From positions 1-39,435 of the forward strand of contig JAPLCC010000044.1 in assembly GCA_026392415.1 (NCBI GenBank): a stretch of 39,435 nucleotides of DNA, given 5' to 3'. Of the stretch, positions 24,076 through 32,204 are shown piece by piece (position 1 is the first letter of the stretch; each line of letters opens with the position of its first letter). The DNA is from Propionibacteriales bacterium. Lineage in GTDB: Bacteria > Actinomycetota > Actinomycetes > Propionibacteriales > Nocardioidaceae. A program made the translations under genes and the position numbers. The notes beneath the pieces were generated by a model. The model did not search any database. It was not told the origin of the DNA and worked only from the letters and a program-made list of their open reading frames with translations.

Positions 24076-25455
24076 ATGACACAGGCAGGTCGGGTTTCGG
24101 GGGCAACGGCCTCTGGCCTGGTCCGGGTGACTGTCACCTCGGGTACGCGGCGGGTGGACCTCGTCCTCCCAGGTGCGATCCCGGTCGCTGAGCTGCTCCC
24201 CGAGCTGGCGCGCAGCGTCGGGTTGCTCGATCCGGCCACGGTCCACGGCGGCTATCGCGTCGGCACCGCCGACGGCCGACGCCTCGCGCCCGACACCGGC
24301 CTGGTCCTGCAGGGCGTCGAGGACGGTGGCCTGCTCACCGTCACGGCCGGCGTGGACGACCCGCCGCCGCGGGTCTACGACGACGTGGTGGAAGCCATGA
24401 CCGACGTCGTCGAGCACGATCTGCAGCCGTGGCGGCCCGCCTCCGGGCGTCGTACGGCGTTGATGGCGGCCGGCCTGTTCCTCTTCCTCGGCGCGATCGC
24501 CCTGCTCGTCCAGCGCGGTTCGGACCTCGCTGCCGCTGCCACCGCTGTGGTGGCCCTCGCCCTGTGCGCCGGCGGCATCGTCCTCTCGCGGGCGCAGCGC
24601 GAACCCGAAGCTGCGGTCGGCGTCTCCTGGCTGGGTGCCGGCTACGCCGCTGTCGCCGGCGTGATGTTCGCACCGACCGGCACGGACCTGTTCGGCGAAC
24701 CCCTGGCCTACGCCGGCGCGGGCGCGCTGGCCGCTGGCGTGGTCTGCGTGATCGGTCTCGGCGCCGGTCGGACCCTGGTGTTCCCGCCGGTCGTCGTCGG
24801 TGTGCTCGCCCTTGTCGTCGGCCTCTACCTCCGCTCCGACGATCACCGCTTCGAGCCGGCGCCACTGCTCACCACGGTGCTGGCGCTGGTCGTCCTCGCC
24901 GGCAGCGTGTTCCCGTGGCTGGCCCTCGGTGCCACCTCGACGCAGGTCGACCAGCTCTACTCCCCGGCTGACATCACCGCCGATCCTGACGACATCGAGC
25001 CGGACCGGGTGTCGGCCGATGCCCGCATCGCCCACGAGATCCTCCTCGCGATCTCCGGCACCGTCGGCCTGCTCCTCGTCCTCGTGGTGCCCCTGGCGGT
25101 GAGTCTCGGGGTGGCCGGCACGCTGCTGGCCGTCGACGCCTGTCTGATCGTCATGCTGCGCACCCGGCAGTACCGCACCGGCAGCGAGGTGCTGATCGGT
25201 CTCGGGTCCGGGATCGCGGGCCTGGTCGTCACGGCTCTCGCCGTTCTCTCCATGCACGAGGAGTGGCGCCCGACGCTGGCGGTCCTGCTCGCCGCGGTGG
25301 GCGCGGTCCTGCTGGCCGCGACCCTGACGCCGTCGGTGCCCTCGGTCCGGCGCGGCCGGTTCGGCGACGTCCTCGAGTCGGTCGCGCTGCTCACGCTCCT
25401 GCCCCTGCTGGTGGTCGCCATCGGTCTGTTCACGCATGTTCGCCAGGCGATCTGA
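24076..25455 (+). CDS. eccD: Type VII secretion membrane protein EccD (second copy)
   Basis: The 459-residue protein has an N-terminal ubiquitin-like domain (VRVTVTSGTRRVDLVLPGAIPVAELLPELARSVG to GGLLTVTAG, about 15-93), a linker with PPPRVYDDVVEAMTDVVEHDLQPW (about 96-119), and about eleven membrane helices in a hydrophobic C-terminal 330 residues. The linker and the FPWLALGAT...VDQLYSP segment are typical of EccD. EccD forms the bulk of the ESX inner-membrane pore. GGGAAGG lies about 10 nt before ATG 24076. The gene is followed after 16 bp by eccB and then mycP, so the three form an operon behind the esx terminator. Confidence 0.92.
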   Translation: MTQAGRVSGATASGLVRVTVTSGTRRVDLVLPGAIPVAELLPELARSVGLLDPATVHGGYRVGTADGRRLAPDTGLVLQGVEDGGLLTVTAGVDDPPPRVYDDVVEAMTDVVEHDLQPWRPASGRRTALMAAGLFLFLGAIALLVQRGSDLAAAATAVVALALCAGGIVLSRAQREPEAAVGVSWLGAGYAAVAGVMFAPTGTDLFGEPLAYAGAGALAAGVVCVIGLGAGRTLVFPPVVVGVLALVVGLYLRSDDHRFEPAPLLTTVLALVVLAGSVFPWLALGATSTQVDQLYSPADITADPDDIEPDRVSADARIAHEILLAISGTVGLLLVLVVPLAVSLGVAGTLLAVDACLIVMLRTRQYRTGSEVLIGLGSGIAGLVVTALAVLSMHEEWRPTLAVLLAAVGAVLLAATLTPSVPSVRRGRFGDVLESVALLTLLPLLVVAIGLFTHVRQAI

Positions 25456-25471
25456 CCCGAGGTAACCACCA

Positions 25472-26905
25472 GTGGCCACCAAGAAAGACCTCGTCGAGGC
25501 GTATTCCTTCAGCCGTCGTCGGCTGGTCACGGCGTTCGTCTCCGGCGCGCCCGGCGGGCGTGAGGTCGAGCCCGCGCGGCCCGGCCGGATGATCGTCGGT
25601 GGCGTCGCGCTCGCCATCTTGCTGATTGCCGGGGCCGCCGTTGCCGGTGCACTGACCAACCGGACCCCACCCGACTGGGACAAGCCCGGGCTGGTGACCG
25701 ACGACCACGGTGCGCTCTACATCATCCTCGACGAGGACGCCGTCCCCGGTCAGCCCCGCCTCCGCCAGATCATCAACGTGACGTCCGCCCAGCTCATCCT
25801 GGGCGCCGACGTGGAGCCCAGGAGCGTTCCCGAGGACGAGCTCAACGACCGACGCAAGGGCTCGCCGATCGGCATCCTGGACGCGCCGGCCACCGTGCCG
25901 GCCGCGCGCAAGCTGATCAACAGCGGCTGGACGTCGTGCACGGCAGCGGGCAAGGGCATCCGGACCGAGGTGACCGAGGAACCGTCCGTCGATGCCGTGT
26001 CGGACATGGGCTTCGTCGTGAAGGCCGCCCGTAGCGAGAAGCGGTACCTCATCGCCGAGGCGGAGGTCTCGGGCCGCCCGACCCGCGCCTACAGCTACCA
26101 GTTGCCGACCGAGAACGACGCCCTCGACAACGCGCTCGGAGTCTCGCCCAACGACGAGATCGAGGTCCCCGATGAATGGCTCGCGCTGTTCCCGGTGGGT
26201 GCTCCGCTCACCACCTCGGGACTGTCCATCCCCGACCTCGGTGCTCCTGCGCGGCTCCCGGCGTACCCCTCGGGCACGCGTGTCGGCGACCTGGTCGAGC
26301 GATCCGGCGAGTCCTATGCCGTTTCGAAGAACGGTCTGGTCGAGCTGTCCCCGTTCGCCGAGGCGGTGCTGACCAACACCCGGCTTCCCGGGGCCGGTCG
26401 GGTGCCAGAGGTCGTCGAGACGTCCGACTTCGAGATCGCCGACGGTTCGCGCCCGTACGCCGACGCGTCGTGGCCCGAGGACGTCCTGGCCGGTTCGCCG
26501 GCAGCGACCGAGCAGGTCTGCGGCGTCCTCGTGACCGAGGAGGGCGAGCAGCCGGCGGTCCGTCTCGCCACGGCGCCGGTCGACTCCGGCATGCTCGACG
26601 GTGTCAGCGCCGGCGGTCGCGAGGTCGACGTGCTCTCCGGCAGTGGGGCCCTGATCCGCTCGGCAGGCTGGAACACCTCGACCGGCGGCAGCATCCACCT
26701 GATCGACGACCGCGGTCGCAGCAACTCCGTTGCCGGCTCCGACGAGGTGAAGAACCTCGGCTACGAGAAGGTGCCGGCCGTCGTCGTGCCCGAGGCCTGG
26801 AACAAACTGTTCCAGGCTGGTGCCGATCTCTCCATCCTCGCTGCTCTCTGCCCGCCGACGTCCGCCTCGTCGTCGGCCGCCGCCGACGAGGAGACGTGTT
26901 CGTGA
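25472..26905 (+). CDS. eccB: Type VII secretion protein EccB
   Basis: The 477-residue protein starts at GTG 25472 (MATKKDLVEAYSFSRRRLVTAFVSG), an N-terminus typical of EccB, with basic and helical residues in the cytoplasm. One membrane helix follows (about 37-62, MIVGGVALAILLIAGAAVAGAL), then PPDWDKPG and a large periplasmic domain made of the family's repeat folds, including LIILDEDAVPGQPRLRQIINVTSAQLILG-like segments and two or more Cys likely to pair (WTSCTAAGKG and QVCGVLV). In mycobacteria EccB trimers meet MycP in the periplasm. The stop codon overlaps the GTG of the mycosin gene (GTGA), so translation is coupled. Confidence 0.92.
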   Translation: MATKKDLVEAYSFSRRRLVTAFVSGAPGGREVEPARPGRMIVGGVALAILLIAGAAVAGALTNRTPPDWDKPGLVTDDHGALYIILDEDAVPGQPRLRQIINVTSAQLILGADVEPRSVPEDELNDRRKGSPIGILDAPATVPAARKLINSGWTSCTAAGKGIRTEVTEEPSVDAVSDMGFVVKAARSEKRYLIAEAEVSGRPTRAYSYQLPTENDALDNALGVSPNDEIEVPDEWLALFPVGAPLTTSGLSIPDLGAPARLPAYPSGTRVGDLVERSGESYAVSKNGLVELSPFAEAVLTNTRLPGAGRVPEVVETSDFEIADGSRPYADASWPEDVLAGSPAATEQVCGVLVTEEGEQPAVRLATAPVDSGMLDGVSAGGREVDVLSGSGALIRSAGWNTSTGGSIHLIDDRGRSNSVAGSDEVKNLGYEKVPAVVVPEAWNKLFQAGADLSILAALCPPTSASSSAAADEETCS

Positions 26906-28164
26906 CGCTGCGTCGGGCCCGGCTGACCGCCGCCGCAGTCGCGCTCGGCTTCCTCCCGGTCGTGCTGTTCCCGCAGTCGTCGGGAGCCCGGGCCCCGGCC
27001 GAGGGTCAGGACTGTTCGAGCGTCACCAGCGGGACGACGGACATCCTGCCCGTGACCGGCGTGAACGACGCCAGCGAGGAGCTGCAGGTCCCTGAGGCGG
27101 CTGCCCTTGCCCGCAAGGCAGGCACCACCCCGGGCAAGGGCGTCACGGTCGTGGTGGTCGACAGCGGGATCACCGGTCTCGCCTCACAGGCGCCGTCGAC
27201 ACTCGCCAGCGGCCACGGGCTCGTCGTCGGCTCGATCATCGCCGGACCCGACCAGCCGAAACCGGCGGTCCCGGTCGGCATCGCCCCGGGCGCGCGACTG
27301 GTCGACGCCCGGTTCTACGACAAGCCGCGCGCGGAGGGCAGCGACGACGGACTCCAGCCGCCGATGTCCGGCTCTCTCGAGCAGGCGTTGAATGCCGTCG
27401 CTGCCCAACGACGTACCACGCTCAAGGGCCGCACGATCGTGGTGATCCCGGCCGAGGTCCTGCCCACCGAGGGTCTCCGGAAGGCGGTCGGCCGACTGGT
27501 GAGGTCCGGAGCCCTGGTGATCGCTGCCGCTGGCGACCGGCCCGGCGGTGACCGTGCCGGCGGGGACCCGGCGGCCGACGAGTCGTTCCTCAAGGACTAC
27601 GCCGGCGCCCCCCGGCCCGGCGAGGACGCGGTGTTCGACGTCTGGCCCGCAGGCGACGACGGCGTGGTGTCGGTCGGGGTCTCGGTGCCGGGTTCGCTCG
27701 CGTCGGTGCTCCGCAACTCGGGCGTGGATCTCGCCGCGCCGGGCACCGGTTCGGTCGCGAAGGGCCTCAACGGCAAGTGGTGCGTCGTCACCACGATCTC
27801 CTCGCACTGGGCGGCCGCCCAGGTCGCCGGCGTCGCGGCACTGGTCTGGTCGGTCCACAAGGGCGACTCGGCGAACGAGATCCGCAATCGCCTCCAGGGA
27901 ACGGCCAGCGGCAACGGTGGCGACGCCAGTCCGTTGACCGGCTACGGCGTCGTACAACCGGTGGAGGCGTTGCTGCGCGACACCAACGGCATGTTCGCCG
28001 AGGGCCACGAGGCTGAGGCCGTCCCTCGGGCGAAGGTGCCGCGCGAGCGCGCCGACCTGCTGGCCGATGCTCGCGACAACGCCGTCTGGTGGGGACTCGG
28101 CGGCGGTGGCGCGCTGGTCATCCTGCTCGTGCTGCGGCCCGTCCTCGCCCGTCGCCGGGCCTGA
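26902..28164 (+). CDS. mycP: Mycosin (MycP), predicted catalytically inactive subtilase
   Basis: The start is GTG 26902, with GAGGAGA 8 nt upstream, overlapping the eccB stop; another in-frame GTG at 26896 is too close to the ribosome site. The 420-residue product has a signal peptide, a subtilase (S8) domain, and a C-terminal membrane helix (about 395-413) ending in RRRA, as in mycosins. The Asp motif VVVVDSGI (D87) and the His motif GHGLVVGSIIAG (H105) are kept. The Ser motif, normally GTSxAAPxVxG, reads SSHWAAAQVAG, with H302 at the nucleophile position. The oxyanion Asn motif AAGN reads AAGD (D212). It should therefore not cleave substrates. Mycosins also stabilise the ESX complex independently of proteolysis, which may be its only role here. 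Confidence 0.9.
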   Translation: MTLRRARLTAAAVALGFLPVVLFPQSSGARAPAEGQDCSSVTSGTTDILPVTGVNDASEELQVPEAAALARKAGTTPGKGVTVVVVDSGITGLASQAPSTLASGHGLVVGSIIAGPDQPKPAVPVGIAPGARLVDARFYDKPRAEGSDDGLQPPMSGSLEQALNAVAAQRRTTLKGRTIVVIPAEVLPTEGLRKAVGRLVRSGALVIAAAGDRPGGDRAGGDPAADESFLKDYAGAPRPGEDAVFDVWPAGDDGVVSVGVSVPGSLASVLRNSGVDLAAPGTGSVAKGLNGKWCVVTTISSHWAAAQVAGVAALVWSVHKGDSANEIRNRLQGTASGNGGDASPLTGYGVVQPVEALLRDTNGMFAEGHEAEAVPRAKVPRERADLLADARDNAVWWGLGGGGALVILLVLRPVLARRRA

Positions 28165-28165
28165 C

Positions 28166-28906
28166 TCAGACGTCAGTCGGTGACGCGGTGAGCTCGTCGG
28201 CAAGGCTGAGCTCGGGCAGCGCCCCGGTCCAGCGCAGCACGATGGCCGGTCGCAGTTCGCGCAGCTGGTTGACGAACACGTTCAGCAGCAGCAGGCCGCC
28301 GAGGATCTCGAGGCTCTCCTCGAGCGTGATCACCGTGAGGTAGCCCAGCGACTGGTGGCCGCCCGACACGAGACTGCCACCGACCATCTCGAGGCCGATG
28401 GCTCCGGAGAGATAGACGATCGTCGCGACCAGCAGCTGGGGGCGGATGGTCGTGGAGAGGTTGCGGACCAACGGCGCGAAGTAGAAACCTGCGACGCCCA
28501 CGACGATCAGGGCGGGGATGAGCCAGGCGAAGTACAGCACTCCGAAGTCCAGGCCCAGCCCGTTGCGCAGGGGACGGGAAGCCATGTCATGGAGCTGGGC
28601 GGTCTCGTCGATCGCCATGACGAGCAGGAACGCCGACAGCGCGACCCACCGACCGGCGATCGGCTCGTTGCGCAGACGCCGCACCTGAGCGGCCAGCAGG
28701 GCCAATGCGGCGGAGCAGCCCAGGAGGAAGGAGGAGAACCACGCACCGAGGTTGGCCTCGGCGTTGAGGTCGAGCTGCCGGACCCACCCGTACTTGGTGG
28801 CGTACACGTCGAAGCCGTGGCGGGCGACCAGGCTGGCGACGTGGCCGACGATCAGCGCGACCGCGCACCAGGCCAGCAATCGCAAGGGACGCCCCATGAA
28901 CATCAC
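28166..28906 (-). CDS. Six-helix membrane protein, function unknown
   Basis: The 246-residue protein has about six membrane helices (roughly 9-30, 52-75, 88-105, 122-148, 158-178, 196-216) and a polar C-terminal tail. Acidic and His residues lie at helix ends or within helices: AIDETAQLHD after helix 3, IGLEMVGG in helix 5 and LEESLEILGG in helix 6. This pattern suggests a membrane-embedded metal site or a proton path, but I do not recognise the family. The stop is 1 bp from the convergent mycP stop, and there is no sign that it belongs to the secretion system. The start at 28906 (MMFMGRP) could shift by one or three codons. Confidence 0.65.
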   Translation of the reverse strand: MMFMGRPLRLLAWCAVALIVGHVASLVARHGFDVYATKYGWVRQLDLNAEANLGAWFSSFLLGCSAALALLAAQVRRLRNEPIAGRWVALSAFLLVMAIDETAQLHDMASRPLRNGLGLDFGVLYFAWLIPALIVVGVAGFYFAPLVRNLSTTIRPQLLVATIVYLSGAIGLEMVGGSLVSGGHQSLGYLTVITLEESLEILGGLLLLNVFVNQLRELRPAIVLRWTGALPELSLADELTASPTDV

Positions 28907-28957
28907 ACCAATCTAGATCTGCGGCGCCGGTCGCGCTGGTATTCACCTTGAATGCGA

Positions 28958-28990
28958 CGAACGGCGCCGACGGATCGTCGACGCCGTTCG
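28958..28990 (-). terminator. Terminator hairpin after tRNA-Ser
   Basis: CGAACGGCG (28958-28966) pairs with CGCCGTTCG (28982-28990), and the loop contains further CGACG/CGTCG pairing. It starts 3 bp beyond the encoded CCA end of the minus-strand tRNA. The following T content is low, as is common in this group. Confidence 0.6.
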
Positions 28991-28993
28991 ATC

Positions 28994-29081
28994 TGGCGGA
29001 GGTACGGGGATTCGAACCCCGGAGGGCGTTAACCCAACTCGCTTTCCAAGCGAGCGCCATAGGCCACTAGGCGATACCTCC
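28994..29081 (-). tRNA. tRNA-Ser (anticodon GGA), CCA encoded
   Basis: On the minus strand an 88-nt sequence folds as a class II tRNA. The acceptor stem pairs GGAGGTA with TACCTCC, followed by G and encoded CCA. The anticodon stem and loop is CTCGC-TTGGAAA-GCGAG, with anticodon GGA. A long variable arm (about TTGGGTTAACGCCCTC) marks tRNA-Ser. The T arm is GGGG-TTCGAAT-CCCC. It decodes UCC and UCU. Confidence 0.96.
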
Positions 29082-29177
29082 GCGGCGGAGATTACCCGTC
29101 GCCGCCGTACGGCGAGAAATCGAGCAGGTTGCGACCCGGAATCCGTCGGCCGTCACCCGGTCCTCTAAAGTGGTGCC

Positions 29178-29268
29178 AACCCCCCGTGCGGTGGCACCTC
29201 ACCCAACTCCCCCAGGGCCGGAAGGCAGCAAGGGTAAGTGAGCTCTGTCAGGTGCACGGGGGGCCTTT
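29178..29268 (+). ncRNA. ffs: Signal recognition particle RNA (small, 4.5S type)
   Basis: The sequence contains the highly conserved SRP tip GGCCGGAAGGCAGCAA (29217-29232), flanked by arms that pair back: CCCCCCGTGC (29180-29189) with GCACGGGGGG (29254-29263), and GGTGGCACCT with AGGTGC. This is the short bacterial SRP RNA without an Alu domain. It binds Ffh and targets nascent membrane proteins. Its place near tRNA-Ser and upstream of dnaX is the usual one in actinobacteria. The ends are estimated from pairing. Confidence 0.94.
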
Positions 29269-29307
29269 GCGTCCTCAGGGGGCCGGGAGTGCGTAGGGTC
29301 GCTCGAC

Positions 29308-29847
29308 ATGGCCACCGGCGCGATGATCCACACGTTCAACGTGCAGTGGGCCGACATGGACCGCGGCGTCTACGAGGACTTCTCGCTTCGGGTGGCGCGG
29401 CATCCGTCCGAGACCGACGCCTACATGCTGACGCGTCTGCTGGCGTACTGCATGGAGTACGAGGACGGGATCGCCTTCAGCGAAGGCATCTCCTCGACCC
29501 AGGAGCCCGCTGTCCTCGTCCGCGACCTCACGGGCCAGGTCACCGTGTGGATCGAGGTGGGCGCGCCGGATGCCGAGCGGCTGCACCAGGCCAGCAAGCT
29601 GGCGGGACGCGTCGCCGTCTACACGCACCGGGACCCGGCCAGGGTCATGGCTGCCTGGTCGGGGAAGCGCATCCATCGCGCCCGGGACGTCGTCGTCCGC
29701 AGCTTCGACCCCGGATTCATCGACTCCGCGGTCGCGGCGATCGAACGTCGCAACGAGCTCACCCTTTCACTCACGGAGAGCCAGCTCTACCTCGACCTGA
29801 ACCGGACGACGCTGCAGTCGACGGTCCACGACCACCGGATCGAGTGA
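29308..29847 (+). CDS. YaeQ family protein
   Basis: The 179-residue protein matches YaeQ along its length: IHTFNVQWADMDRGVYEDFSLRVARHPSETDAYMLTRLLAYCMEYEDGIAFSEGIS at about 7-62, then EPAVLVRDLTGQVTVWIEVGAPDAERLHQASK (about 66-97), and a C-terminal strand-helix part. The RHPSET and D/E residues are family-invariant and recall a PD-(D/E)XK-like nuclease fold; the biochemical role is unsettled. TAGGGT at 29294-29299 lies 8 nt before the ATG and no Shine-Dalgarno is seen, so it is probably leaderless. The gene stands alone between SRP RNA and a secreted protease. Confidence 0.88.
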   Translation: MATGAMIHTFNVQWADMDRGVYEDFSLRVARHPSETDAYMLTRLLAYCMEYEDGIAFSEGISSTQEPAVLVRDLTGQVTVWIEVGAPDAERLHQASKLAGRVAVYTHRDPARVMAAWSGKRIHRARDVVVRSFDPGFIDSAVAAIERRNELTLSLTESQLYLDLNRTTLQSTVHDHRIE

Positions 29848-29932
29848 CGGCCGCTCCCTCCCGGGACCTCGACAACCCCTGCTGCTTCGCCGCAGAATGG
29901 CGGCCGGAGCGTCGTTCTGGGAGGGACATGCA

Positions 29933-32167
29933 ATGGGGGGATGGCGGCGCTGCGCGCTGGGAATGATCGTGGTCGTGCTGGCCGGGCTGCTGGTGTCGCC
30001 CCCGGCTGCGACGGCCGTCGCGCCGGGCGCTGAGTCGGCGTCAAGGGTGGCTGCCGCCGCGCCCACCTCGCTCGAGCGGACGGTGACCCACGACGGCCGC
30101 AGCCTGAAGGTGCGGTTGCGCCGGGTCAGCACCCGGGCACCGGGCTTCGAAGTCCTCGTCCAGCAGGCGAACGGCTCGATGGTCGCCACTGCGGCGCCGG
30201 CGGAGCGGTCCTACCTCGGCACGGTCGACGGCGTCACCGGGGCGAGCGCAGCAGCGGTCCTGCGTTCGGACGGCAAGGTCGAGGGGCTGGTGGTCTTCGA
30301 CCGCGGCGGCTCCTGGCAGTTCGTGGACTCGACCGTCGTCGGCACCCGGGGGCTCACCCAGCCGACGACCTACGCGTGGCCCTCGGCGGACGACGCCGCT
30401 CGCAACGTCACGGTCCGTGCCGGGCAGGTCGGCCGGACGACGTACCGCTGGAGCGTCGGGTACGACCTGGCACACCGCTGGTTCAGTGACGCGGCAACGA
30501 TCAACAGCTCGGTGGCGCGTGCCCTGGACGCGGTCGAGCTCAACACCGTGATGATGCAGCTCGCCTACGAGACCGACGCCCGGCTCCGGCCCGCGACCGG
30601 CCGGGTGGTCATCCGTGCCTCTTCGACGGCCGAGCCCTATGCCGGTTACGCCGACCTGCTCGGCAAGGTCCGCGAGGAGTGGCGTTCGACGCAGGCGTCG
30701 GCCGGTGTCGATGCCGTCGCGTTGTGGCACGGCGGAGCCGGCGGTGGCGGCGTCGCCTACCTCAGCACCATCTCCGGCGACTACGGCGTGAGTGCGAATG
30801 GCGGCACGGGCACGCCCTGGGTGGTGACCCGGCACGAGCTGGGCCATGTCTGGGGTGCGGACGACAACCACACCAACGGACCCGAGGGCGCGACCATCAA
30901 CTCGGGCAATCAGTTCCACCGCTTCGACGGGACCGAGCTCAGCGCGATCCTTCGGCTCCGCGACGACCGGCTCGCCCGCGCCACGCCGCCCCTCGAGCCC
31001 GTCGCGGCCCCGACCGCGCCGCTGCCGCCGTACGCCGCCCTGGACCTGGTGACCCACCAGACCAGCGGGACGACGTTCTCCTTCCGGCCGACCGCCAACG
31101 ACCACGACGCGAACGGGAATGCGATCGCCCTGCGTTCCGTCTCCTCGCGCAGCCACCTGGGTGGGCGACTGACCCGCTCCGGAAACGTGGTGACCTACGT
31201 GCCGCCCACCGTCACGAGCCGCACGACCGACTTCGTGCGCTACGTCGTCGGCGACTCCACCGGCCGGACGGCCACCGGTGTCGTGCTGTTCCAGGTCGAT
31301 CCCACGCCCCAGCCCGGCCTGGTCAGCTCGTGGCCGACCGTCCCCGTCACCACGGCGACGGGCTACAGCGTGGTCAACACCCAGTCCGCGCTGCGGATGG
31401 GGAGCAACAAGGCCGGGGCGCTCGTCCAGCGCGGTGCCGGTGGCGACCTGACCGCCTTCGCGGTGAGCCGGCCCTCGACGTACGCGATCAAGAGGGTGGG
31501 TGGTGGCTGCCTGCAGGCGCGTTCCGACGGCGCCGTCCTGCTGGCCACCTGTCGGGCCGTCTCCGCCCAGCGCTTCCGGGTCGTGGAGCATCCGGTGACC
31601 GGGTCCGCGGTGGTCAGCGTGCGCTACGGAACCTGCGTGCGCCCGACCAACGGCAGCATCGAGAACGGGGCGGCGGTCCGACACGGGCGCTGTGGTCCGT
31701 CCCTCGCGAACAGCTGGGCCTTCCGGGCGCCGGCGGTCTCGGCGTGGAAGCCCGTCGCGCCGACCCTCGGCCAGCGGTCGTTCGTCCAGGCCGCGTCAGG
31801 TCGTCCGGCGGGCGTACCCTCCGACGCGACCGGCAGCTCGATGCTGCTCGTCCGGGAGCCGGACGGTACGGCGACGCGGGTGGTCATCGCCCGCAACGCC
31901 AACGGCACCCATCAGCTCCGCAACGCCCGGACCGGCCGCTGCTTCGACGCCTACGGCTCCGGTCTCGGCGGCGAGGTCGGCACGTGGAGCTGCGGGACGC
32001 AGGACAACCAGCAGTGGCGTCCGGTGGCCAACCCGGCCGGCGGTGTCTCCTTCCGCCTCGTGCGCGGCGGGCTCTGCCTCGGGGTGGCCGACAGCAGCGT
32101 CGGGACCGGCCTCACGATGCGCGCCTGTGACCTTGCCCTGACCGTGCGCTGGCGGCTCGGAGCCTGA
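29933..32167 (+). CDS. Secreted zinc metalloprotease with Ig-like and ricin-type lectin parts
   Basis: I choose ATG 29933 (GGGAGGG about 8 nt upstream; 744 residues). A Sec signal peptide (MGGWRRCALG, hydrophobic core, PPAATA) leads a propeptide-like region. The peptidase domain carries TRHELGHVWGADDNHTNG with H301, E302 and H305; the third zinc ligand may be D311 (HExxHxxGxxD, as in snapalysins) or H313. A Bacterial Ig/cadherin-like domain follows (about 370-460, FRPTANDHDANGNAIALRSV to RYVVGDSTGRTATGVVLFQV). The last 270 residues look like one or two ricin-type beta-trefoils, with Q-x-W-like motifs (DNQQWRPV) and paired Cys (RCFDAYGSG, WSCGTQDNQQW, GLCLGVADSS). It probably digests extracellular protein after glycan binding. 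Confidence 0.82.
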   Translation: MGGWRRCALGMIVVVLAGLLVSPPAATAVAPGAESASRVAAAAPTSLERTVTHDGRSLKVRLRRVSTRAPGFEVLVQQANGSMVATAAPAERSYLGTVDGVTGASAAAVLRSDGKVEGLVVFDRGGSWQFVDSTVVGTRGLTQPTTYAWPSADDAARNVTVRAGQVGRTTYRWSVGYDLAHRWFSDAATINSSVARALDAVELNTVMMQLAYETDARLRPATGRVVIRASSTAEPYAGYADLLGKVREEWRSTQASAGVDAVALWHGGAGGGGVAYLSTISGDYGVSANGGTGTPWVVTRHELGHVWGADDNHTNGPEGATINSGNQFHRFDGTELSAILRLRDDRLARATPPLEPVAAPTAPLPPYAALDLVTHQTSGTTFSFRPTANDHDANGNAIALRSVSSRSHLGGRLTRSGNVVTYVPPTVTSRTTDFVRYVVGDSTGRTATGVVLFQVDPTPQPGLVSSWPTVPVTTATGYSVVNTQSALRMGSNKAGALVQRGAGGDLTAFAVSRPSTYAIKRVGGGCLQARSDGAVLLATCRAVSAQRFRVVEHPVTGSAVVSVRYGTCVRPTNGSIENGAAVRHGRCGPSLANSWAFRAPAVSAWKPVAPTLGQRSFVQAASGRPAGVPSDATGSSMLLVREPDGTATRVVIARNANGTHQLRNARTGRCFDAYGSGLGGEVGTWSCGTQDNQQWRPVANPAGGVSFRLVRGGLCLGVADSSVGTGLTMRACDLALTVRWRLGA

Positions 32168-32192
32168 GGTCGCCCCTGTCGGCACCGCTGGT

Positions 32193-32198
32193 TAGTGT
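32193..32198 (+). promoter_or_regulatory. -10 element for dnaX, probably leaderless
   Basis: TAGTGT fits TANNNT and ends 6 nt before the GTG start at 32205. No Shine-Dalgarno is present at that start. A -35 box was not recognised. Confidence 0.4.
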
Positions 32199-32204
32199 GC
32201 ACAC

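Noticed and set aside
23419..25683. 754-residue minus-strand frame opposite the WXG100 and eccD genes
   Set aside because: It crosses several real genes and the terminator and has no recognisable domain.
30041..31684. 547-residue minus-strand frame opposite the metalloprotease
   Set aside because: Arg/Gly/Asp-rich shadow; the plus strand has a signal peptide, HExxH and lectin-like motifs.
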